DNA of 64,000 nucleotides, from NCBI GenBank assembly GCA_007753675.1, contig CP036432.1, positions 4,376,394 through 4,440,393 of the forward strand, read 5' to 3'. Below the pieces are notes generated by a model. That model worked only from the letters and a program-made list of their open reading frames with translations. It was not told the origin of the DNA and did no database searches. Every line of letters starts with the position of its first letter. Position 1 is the first letter of the stretch. The position numbers were made by a program, and so were the translations under genes. Shown here piece after piece: positions 57,852 through 64,000 of the stretch. The stretch is from Stieleria magnilauensis. Lineage in GTDB: Bacteria > Planctomycetota > Planctomycetia > Pirellulales > Pirellulaceae.

Positions 57852-60005
57852 TCACTCCCCCACGTCCCCTTCCCACTCCGACTGGTAACGGCGGATCATC
57901 TCCGCCTCGCGGTCGGTTCCGATGGCTGAGAAAACGTCCCAGGCGGGCTTTTCCGCGCCCAGCGGGTTCGCTTGACTCGGCAAACCACGCAGCCCCAATC
58001 GCAGCCCTCCTTCGTCGGGATGGTCACTGGGTCGGTGGTAATCAAAGGCGATGATGGAGGGACATTGGCGGAGTTTCTTCCAAGTCAGCAGCAGCGCGGC
58101 GGCCTGGGTGCGGAGCTGTTTTGGATCATCCTCGTCGGCGTGAAATCCCTGCTCGCTGCAGATCACCGGGCGGACGCTTCCGTCGACCGTTCGGCTCGTT
58201 GGCAGGTGCATGAATCGGTCGAGAACCTGCAAGTTCTTGATCGTGATCAATCGGGTCTCAAGATCGTCGGACACCTGCGTGTCGTTCCAGAAATCGGCCT
58301 TCCACAGGCTCTGCGGGTAAGGATGGTACGCAACGCCCCAAGGAAAGTCGCCTTCGAGTCGGCTGTCCTGGATCAATCGCTCCAACATCGCTTTGGGCGC
58401 ATACGTTTTCCAGTGCTGGTTGTCGGTCGTGTTCCAGCGGTGGGTCAAGGAAATGAACGCGCGGGCATGGGGATTGAATGGACGGGTCGCCGCATCGACC
58501 AACCGTATCGACCGGACGTAGTGATCCAAAAAGATCTCCAGGGGTTGCTCGCCCATGTTGGTCCACTGCCATCCATAGTCGACTTCGTTGTGCACGATCC
58601 AGTGATCGACCCGGCCGTGTTCGGGATGCAGCCCGCTGTAACGTTGACCGAGCAGATGCAATGCGGCAACGTAGCGTGCGACGGCTTGAGAATCGGTCAA
58701 GTTCGGCATCGCATAGGTGCCGGCGTCTGTCGATTCGGGGTGGGCGATCGGGGACCGTCCACGTGACGAGGTCGGGATCAGCAAGATTCCCGCAACGACG
58801 GCGCCGGCGTCGGTCGCGGTTCGAATGTCACGGTCTTGTTGCCGCAGTCGCGATTGGTTGCTCCACCAAGTCCGCCCCTTGATGTCGAACGGTTCCCAAC
58901 CGGGACGCGCCGTTTCGCTGACCAATCCGCTGACGACGATGTTGACCGAGGCATGTTGGATCCCGAGCGCGCGAAGTTGATCCGGCGAGAACCGCGAGGT
59001 AATACACGTCAATCCCTTGGCGGCTGAAAGTGTCTTGGCTGGCGGGACGGCGGCGTCTGGATTCAGGTCACGATATCGGGCTGCAGAAATCGGCGTCGGT
59101 GTAGACGTGGTCGCATTGTCGGTTTGTTGAAACAATTGAAACCGAACCCCCGCGTCCAACCAGGAAGAGCCAACCGGTGAATCAATCCGCGCCGTCCATC
59201 GCCGGCCGTCCTGATCGATGGTGACCGGCCAGCGCTGCGACAGCTCTGCGGTCGTCGGCGGATCGGCGGAAACTGAATCGGGATGCCGCGCGATCAAAAA
59301 CGCCGAGCGAACCACCGTGGATGGCGAAAGGGTTCCCGCCACCTGAATCCGCTCGCCGTCAAAGTCGATCGAATCAGTCTTCGCCGGCCAGTGACGGGAC
59401 CGATAATCGTTGATCCGTTCGGCCAATGCCGTCTTTTGCAACTGCCGTTGGGCGGCTTCGTCGCGTTGCCGGAGTTCCACGTCGTTCATGGGTCGAACGA
59501 CGACGCCGCGCACTTGCAACTGAACCCCCGATCGACTGCCCCAATCGATGCGGACCGGAACTTCGGCATCGCTACCGATCACATCGGGCGCCAGTGCGTT
59601 GAGCGAGAACGAGTACTTCGTCCAGCCCTCGGCGCTGGGCATTGACGGCAGCGCGGTGGCGGCGGGCCGATGAATCCCGCGTCCGCTTCGCCACTGGATT
59701 CCCCGAATCCCGTCGGGGCAGAAGTATTCCAGTTCCAGGATCCAGTCTCGCTCGGTCGCCGGCAACCGGGGCAATTCGAAACGAAAGTACGGATCGTTTC
59801 CCAAGGCAACGAACGAAACCACGCCGTCACGCTGCGACACGCGGAGCTGGTTGGCTTGGTCGCCGACGCCGGACCAATCCAACGGATACTCGTCCGCAAT
59901 CGTTGACGCCCCCGTCTCGATTCGGCCACCTTCGTCAGCCAGGCAATGACACAAAAACAAGGGGCTGATGACCAGCCAATACATCCAGACGAAATGGCGA
60001 AACAT
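57852..60005 (-). CDS. Secreted DUF5722-like (putative glycoside hydrolase fold) protein
   Basis: 717 residues from the ATG at 60005, which starts a signal peptide (FRHFVWMYWLVISPLFLCHC); an ATG at 60047 is possible. An N-terminal beta-sandwich region (about 20-190, VSFVALGNDPYFRFELPRLP, WILELEYFCPDGIRGIQWRS) precedes a TIM-barrel-like C-terminal half. That half has VDHWIVHNEVDYGWQWTNMG and RPVICSEQGFHADEDD, whose Glu residues lie at strand ends 4 and 7 as in clan-A glycosidases. My family assignment (DUF5722) is from memory of such motifs and is not certain. Its stop lies 3 bp from the repeat array. The next gene upstream (DASS transporter) ends 80 bp before its start. Confidence 0.72.
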   Translation of the reverse strand: MFRHFVWMYWLVISPLFLCHCLADEGGRIETGASTIADEYPLDWSGVGDQANQLRVSQRDGVVSFVALGNDPYFRFELPRLPATERDWILELEYFCPDGIRGIQWRSGRGIHRPAATALPSMPSAEGWTKYSFSLNALAPDVIGSDAEVPVRIDWGSRSGVQLQVRGVVVRPMNDVELRQRDEAAQRQLQKTALAERINDYRSRHWPAKTDSIDFDGERIQVAGTLSPSTVVRSAFLIARHPDSVSADPPTTAELSQRWPVTIDQDGRRWTARIDSPVGSSWLDAGVRFQLFQQTDNATTSTPTPISAARYRDLNPDAAVPPAKTLSAAKGLTCITSRFSPDQLRALGIQHASVNIVVSGLVSETARPGWEPFDIKGRTWWSNQSRLRQQDRDIRTATDAGAVVAGILLIPTSSRGRSPIAHPESTDAGTYAMPNLTDSQAVARYVAALHLLGQRYSGLHPEHGRVDHWIVHNEVDYGWQWTNMGEQPLEIFLDHYVRSIRLVDAATRPFNPHARAFISLTHRWNTTDNQHWKTYAPKAMLERLIQDSRLEGDFPWGVAYHPYPQSLWKADFWNDTQVSDDLETRLITIKNLQVLDRFMHLPTSRTVDGSVRPVICSEQGFHADEDDPKQLRTQAAALLLTWKKLRQCPSIIAFDYHRPSDHPDEGGLRLGLRGLPSQANPLGAEKPAWDVFSAIGTDREAEMIRRYQSEWEGDVGE

Positions 60006-60084
60006 GGAAATCAACGGAAGGAGGGAGCTAACGGTGGGCCCAATCATCGTTTCATCGGTCCGCAAGTGACAGGCTGACGGAGCA

Positions 60085-61890
60085 CTATTGCAGCGCCGGC
60101 GGCACAGCAAACGGGAACGCGATCGGGATCACGATCATCGAGACGGCAAACACGATCAGCGACAGGGGCAACCCGAAACGCAAGTAATCACTTGCGCGAT
60201 AACCGCCGACGGTGTAAACCATCAAATTGGTTTGATAACCGAACGGGGTCAGGAAACTTGCCGAGGCCGCGATCATCACGGTGATCACAAACGGCACTTC
60301 GCTGACCCCCAGCGTCCCGGCGGCTCCGATGGCGATCGTCAACATGATCAGCCCCGCAGCCGTGTTGGTGATCAATTCGGTGCACAGCATCGTGACCAGG
60401 TACACCAACGCCAGGCTTAACCAGGGGTCGCCGCCGGCCAGGTTGATCATCTCGACCGCGATCGCCTGGGCGGCACCGCTGGTCTCCAGTGACGTGCCGA
60501 TCCCGAGGGTCGCTCCGATCACAATCAGAATGCTCCAGTCGACCGAGCGTCTCGCTTCGCTTGCGGTGCAGCATCGGAACAGGATCATCGCCAGCGCCGC
60601 GGCCATCGCGGCGGTCAAGATCGATGCGATCTTCAGCGCCGCAATCAACACCATCGCAACCATAATGACGATCGCATACCACGCCCGATCGTGGCGGCGG
60701 ATGACATCCGAGCCGACTCGGCTGACCAGATAAAAATCGCGGAGTTCTTTGGCCCGGTGCAGAAACGACGGCGAGGCTTCGAGCAACAGCACGTCACCGG
60801 TTTCCAATTCGACGTCGCCGATTTTGCCCGTCAGCCGACGATCGCCGCGCGCGACGGCGACCACCGCTGCGTTGTAATTGCTGCGGAAACGTCCTTCGCG
60901 AATCGTTTTGCCCAACAGCGAGCAGCGGGGGCTGACGACCGCTTCGATCAGTGTCCGACGCCAAGCGGGGACTTCCAATTTGCGACCTTGGTCGTCCGGA
61001 GTCAGCAGACCGCGGATCTTTCTCAAGTCGACCACCGACTCCAACGCGCCGACCAAAATCAACGCGTCGTCGGCTTGCAGTTTTTCGTTCGGCTTGGCCG
61101 GGATGACCGAGTCGCCGCGCTGGATCTCGGCGACGTACAGCCCCGGCAGACTACGCAGTCCCGCGTCCTGAATCGTTTTGCCGATCAACGGTCCGTGGGG
61201 ATCGACCTGCATTTCGACGGTGTATTGTTTGGGATCGTCGCTGGCGCTGACGGCAGCTTTCCGCGCGGGAATCAACTTGGTCGAAAACAGAATCATGTAG
61301 CCGACGCCTAGAATCGCGGCGGGGACACCGACCACGGCCGGAGCAAAGAAACTGATCTCGCCGTCATACTTGGCCTTGAATTCCTCACGCACGATCAGAT
61401 TCGTGCTGGTCCCCATCACGGTGCACATCCCGCCCAGGATTGCGGCGTAGGAGAGCGGCAACAGCAACCGACTGGCGCTGGCCCCCAGCCGTTTGCAGAC
61501 GTCATCGACGATCGGCATCAGCGCTGCGACGACCGGCGTGTTGTTCAAGAATCCGCTGCAGATCGCGACGGGCAGCAGGATCCGCAACTGCGCATCGCGA
61601 AAGGTTTTCGCGCGATCGAGAAACCAGCCGGTCGCCAATTTCGTGCCCCCGGTCATTTCCAATCCCGCGACCACGGCAAACAACAACGCGATCGTCAACA
61701 GTCCCTGATTGCCAAATCCCAGCACCGCTTCGGCAGGACTGGGCAAGTTGGGCGTTCCGGTCAAGTCTTGGACAATCACCAAGACAGCTAAAAACACCAT
61801 CGCCAACAGGTCGGTAGATGCGATCCGGGTTGCCAAACTGGCCAGCAGTCCGAGCGAAACGGCGAGCGATAACCAGGCTTCCCAGATCAT
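60085..61890 (-). CDS. SLC13/DASS-type anion transporter with two RCK_C (TrkA-C) domains
   Basis: 601 residues. Two blocks of transmembrane helices (about 5-200 and 405-600) flank a soluble middle made of two RCK_C domains (about 222-300, GPLIGKTIQDAGLRSLPGLY, and 315-400, CSLLGKTIREGRFRSNYNAA). The helix motifs GFLNNTPVVAALMPIVDDVC and ITNTAAGLIMLTIAIGAAGT carry the SNT/NTA-type Na+/dicarboxylate (or sulfate) binding pattern of the DASS family. Similar RCK-bearing members transport sulfate or dicarboxylates in other bacteria, but the substrate here is unknown. Same strand as the flanking genes. Confidence 0.9.
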   Translation of the reverse strand: MIWEAWLSLAVSLGLLASLATRIASTDLLAMVFLAVLVIVQDLTGTPNLPSPAEAVLGFGNQGLLTIALLFAVVAGLEMTGGTKLATGWFLDRAKTFRDAQLRILLPVAICSGFLNNTPVVAALMPIVDDVCKRLGASASRLLLPLSYAAILGGMCTVMGTSTNLIVREEFKAKYDGEISFFAPAVVGVPAAILGVGYMILFSTKLIPARKAAVSASDDPKQYTVEMQVDPHGPLIGKTIQDAGLRSLPGLYVAEIQRGDSVIPAKPNEKLQADDALILVGALESVVDLRKIRGLLTPDDQGRKLEVPAWRRTLIEAVVSPRCSLLGKTIREGRFRSNYNAAVVAVARGDRRLTGKIGDVELETGDVLLLEASPSFLHRAKELRDFYLVSRVGSDVIRRHDRAWYAIVIMVAMVLIAALKIASILTAAMAAALAMILFRCCTASEARRSVDWSILIVIGATLGIGTSLETSGAAQAIAVEMINLAGGDPWLSLALVYLVTMLCTELITNTAAGLIMLTIAIGAAGTLGVSEVPFVITVMIAASASFLTPFGYQTNLMVYTVGGYRASDYLRFGLPLSLIVFAVSMIVIPIAFPFAVPPALQ

Positions 61891-62011
61891 GGACCGGCTG
61901 ACAATGGGGTGGAACGACGGGGAAAGGGAACAGGCGGAGAAGTGAAACGATAATCACTCAGACGCCCGATGTTCAGATGGGGTTCGGATTCGCCTCCCGC
62001 CAGGGGCGAGC

Positions 62012-62084
62012 GGAAAAGGGGTCAGGCACCAAAAACCAAATGGCCCAAGGGTGCTTCGCATTTTTGGTACCTGACCCCTTTTCC
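62012..62084. repeat. Long hairpin repeat GGAAAAGGGGTCAGGCACC type
   Basis: Left arm GGAAAAGGGGTCAGGCACCA plus AAAA (62012-62035) pairs with the complement of 62061-62084, 24 bp with one mismatch, around a 25 nt loop. Similar AAAAGGGGTCAGGTACC motifs are common REP-type repeats in many bacterial genomes, often tied to RAYT transposases; none is present in this window. Confidence 0.85.
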
Positions 62085-62101
62085 GAACATTCGACAACAC
62101 A

Positions 62102-62641
62102 CTAGCGAAGCAGCCGGCGCAACAGCAACGGGGCCACCACCACGGCAAATCCGGCCGGGATCAGCCCCACCAAGACGCTCGATGCCCCAGCTCCGACCAG
62201 CAGAATCGTCGGGATCCAGCCGCTGAGGAATCCGCAGACGGCCCCAAACTTGTTGATCGATCTGCGATCCCAATGCGGCGTTCCGGACGGTCTCAGGCCG
62301 CTGGCGAACAAAAAACAAACCGGCACCAAGATCGCCGAGCCGACGCCGGCGATGACCAGCCCGGCGGCCGTCGCAAATGCAACCGCCCAAAGAAGCGGCA
62401 GCACATCGGTACCGAATTCCGACATCCCACCGAACAACTGGATCGATCCGACGGCGACCGCCGAGAGCACGACCCCGAACAGCCCTCCCGAGCCCGTCAC
62501 GGCGGCGATGACCGAGAGAATGATGCGAAGATTCGAGAACTCCGCGGCCCCCGATGTCGCCTCGTTAAAGTCGACCGAACCGAGATGGGAGGTCGGAGCA
62601 AACGGATTCAGCGGGGGCGGTTGGCCATCAAGATCGTTCAT
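62102..62641 (-). CDS. Four-helix membrane protein of unknown function
   Basis: 179 residues with four hydrophobic stretches (ILSVIAAVTGSGGLFGVVLS, LPLLWAVAFATAAGLVIAGV, AVCGFLSGWIPTILLVG, LVGLIPAGFAVVVAPLLL). The Pro/Asp-rich N-terminus (DLDGQPPPLNPFAPTSHL) resembles the leader of many small planctomycete membrane proteins. No catalytic motif was found. It is divergent from the histidine kinase. Confidence 0.72.
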   Translation of the reverse strand: MNDLDGQPPPLNPFAPTSHLGSVDFNEATSGAAEFSNLRIILSVIAAVTGSGGLFGVVLSAVAVGSIQLFGGMSEFGTDVLPLLWAVAFATAAGLVIAGVGSAILVPVCFLFASGLRPSGTPHWDRRSINKFGAVCGFLSGWIPTILLVGAGASSVLVGLIPAGFAVVVAPLLLRRLLR

Positions 62642-62784
62642 CGCACTTCAATGCCGGCGTAAAACGGCAGGCCGCATCCATCGCCGACTATCTGGCAGTG
62701 GGACCATCGTTACAATCGTACCTGACACCGACGAAGGTCGCCACCATCGCACCCATCGATTGACCTCGCCCCTGACCGCCAGCA

Positions 62785-63510
62785 ATGACTTCCAACGAGA
62801 AAACCTCCCCCATCGACGCATTGCGGGCTCAGTACGAAGAGCTCGCCGAACTCGCCGGATCGCTCGCCCACGAGATCAAGAATCCGTTGTCGGTGATTCA
62901 CATGAACATCGACCTGCTGAGCGAAGACTTGGCCGATTGGAATTCGCCGCAAAGCCGACGGTCGATCGAACGGGTCAATATCGTGCGTGAACAGTGCGAG
63001 CGGATGCAGGGCTTGCTGCGTGATTTCCTGCGTTACGCTCGGCTCAGAGACATCGATCTGGTTTCCGGATCACTGAACGATCAAGTCGATACCGTGCTCC
63101 GCGCTTACAAGGCCGAAGCGGCTCAGCGGGGCATCGAGATCAAACGTTATTTGGACAGCGATCTGCCGTCGATCGCGCTGCACAGCGACTCGCTGCAAGC
63201 CGCCCTGATGAATCTGGTCAAAAACGCCCTCGAAGCGACCGGCCGCGGCGGACAGCTGTTGGCGCGAACCTATTCCACACAGACCAGCGTCGCCTTGGAT
63301 CTGATCGACAGCGGCCGCGGGGTGGACAACAACACCATCATGCACATGTTCGAACCGTTCTACACGACCAAGGAAGGCGGCAGCGGACTGGGATTGCCGA
63401 CCGCCCGGAAAATCATCGAAGCCCACGGCGGCCGCATCAGCGTGCAAAGCGAAGTCGGACGCGGAACCAAGTTCACGCTCGAATTCCCCGTGCTCAAGCG
63501 GATCGTCTAA
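62785..63510 (+). CDS. Soluble sensor histidine kinase (HisKA/HATPase_c)
   Basis: 241 residues, without membrane segments or a recognisable sensor domain, so it is probably cytoplasmic. The phospho-acceptor His29 is in GSLAHEIKNPLSVIHMN. ATP-binding boxes follow: N (LVKNALEATGRGG), G1 (LIDSGRGVDN), F (FEPFYTTKEGGSGLGLPTAR, also G2). The short N-terminus is NtrB-like. No response regulator gene is adjacent inside the window, so its partner is elsewhere. Confidence 0.93.
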   Translation: MTSNEKTSPIDALRAQYEELAELAGSLAHEIKNPLSVIHMNIDLLSEDLADWNSPQSRRSIERVNIVREQCERMQGLLRDFLRYARLRDIDLVSGSLNDQVDTVLRAYKAEAAQRGIEIKRYLDSDLPSIALHSDSLQAALMNLVKNALEATGRGGQLLARTYSTQTSVALDLIDSGRGVDNNTIMHMFEPFYTTKEGGSGLGLPTARKIIEAHGGRISVQSEVGRGTKFTLEFPVLKRIV

Positions 63511-63745
63511 CCCGCTCCTGGCGTTGGTGGAGCGTGACTCGACACGATGAACGCGATGCGGGTTTCGAAACGGGAACAATCCCGACATTCGGCACGACCG
63601 GTTCGATCGGATAGCGGCCGAACGACTTGCGCAACACCGCCGCTTGTTTCTTCGGTCCGCTGAAATAGTTTGATTTTCCGACCCGCGTGATTTGTTTGTA
63701 ACCTAGCGCGGCATTCATCTGCTACCGACGACCCAGAGCGTTTCC

Positions 63746-64000
63746 ATGTCCCTGACGATCCCTCGCCCCCGGCCGCTTTCGTTTCGTTCGGTGATCTGGA
63801 TCGCCGGCTTCGCACTCTCGATCGCCCCGCTACTGATGCTCTCCGCTTCCAGCGTCTCGGCACAGACCGACGAATCGAGCGACGTCGAGACGAAAGTCGA
63901 TGCAGACGCCGAGTCACCATCGGATGCGTTGGTGATCGAAGACGCCCAGACCTCGTTGATCAAGAACGCATTCATCGCCGCGCCGCTGCCGGGCGTCGTT
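63746..64000 (+). CDS. N-terminus of an exported HlyD/RND-adaptor-like protein, cut by window end
   Basis: 85 codons from the ATG at 63746 run in frame to the window end. A signal peptide (SVIWIAGFALSIAPLLMLSA) is followed by an acidic linker (DESSDVETKVDADAESPSDA) and the start of an adaptor-like segment (IKNAFIAAPLPGVV), which resembles the entry to a biotinyl-lipoyl domain of membrane-fusion proteins. With so little sequence the call is tentative. The 235 bp before it, after the histidine kinase, show nothing I can support. Confidence 0.5.
   Translation, partial: MSLTIPRPRPLSFRSVIWIAGFALSIAPLLMLSASSVSAQTDESSDVETKVDADAESPSDALVIEDAQTSLIKNAFIAAPLPGVV

Noticed and set aside
57107-57876. Overlapping reading frames of 60-110 residues across the 80 bp array (Ala/Gly/Trp-rich, QALAVPSCCFAARGDAPEGW type)
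   Set aside because: They follow the repeat units, change frame between copies because the unit is ~80 bp, and lack start signals; a by-product of GC-rich repeats.
63494-63718. 74-codon minus-strand frame after the histidine kinase
   Set aside because: No ribosome site, no family resemblance, overlaps the kinase stop; may be real but cannot be supported from sequence alone.

Overview
The window looks like a chromosomal segment of a planctomycete, most likely a Pirellulaceae (Rhodopirellula-like) genome. The case rests on gene content: a DUF1549/DUF1553 cytochrome next to a DUF1501 protein, a LEPR-XLL secreted protein with GEVED and dockerin-like modules, long Ser/Thr kinases fused to extracytoplasmic domains, ECF sigma factors beside anti-sigma-like fusions, tandem CehA/McbA proteins, high GC, and frequent GTG/TTG starts with weak Shine-Dalgarno sequences. 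No rRNA, tRNA or CRISPR array was found.

Layout. 1-5.3 kb: a tail-specific protease (cut by the window edge) and an HtrA-like protease, divergent from a pyrimidine salvage pair (thymidine/pyrimidine phosphorylase, cytidine deaminase). 5.3-7.5 kb: an IS1182-type element sitting inside a hairpin-forming intergenic repeat. 7.5-14 kb: a sugar aminotransferase, an ECF sigma factor with a large anti-sigma/von Willebrand A fusion, and a second anti-sigma-like membrane protein. 14-25 kb: a methyltransferase, a ~307 bp long-inverted-repeat element, a solute-binding lipoprotein divergent from xylulokinase, a crotonase overlapping a giant kinase, and a thiamine-diphosphate decarboxylase. 25-33 kb: a small haem protein, an L7/L12-like membrane protein coupled by ATGA to a 1217-residue secreted beta-helix protein, a PI-PLC/GDPD-like protein and a PhoD phosphatase. 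33-48 kb: GAPDH with a clear terminator, cytidylate kinase, an EamA transporter, two CehA/McbA proteins, a zinc-finger kinase divergent from an ECF sigma factor, and an MFS transporter. 48-55 kb: a DUF1549/DUF1501 secreted cluster with an EEP-family nuclease/phosphatase. 55-58 kb: a 15-unit array of 80 bp repeats split by an IS1380-type element. 58-64 kb: a putative glycoside-hydrolase-like protein, a DASS transporter with RCK_C domains, a soluble histidine kinase and the start of an HlyD-like adaptor.

The genes suggest an envelope- and polysaccharide-oriented lifestyle: secreted enzymes, solute uptake, sugar phosphorylation, and two sigma/anti-sigma-like signalling modules. The most unusual content is non-coding. 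At least six families of short palindromic or tandem repeats fill the gaps between genes. One shows covariation in its stem, one is a 300 bp two-armed palindrome, one is an 80 bp tandem array, and two of them serve as landing sites for insertion sequences.
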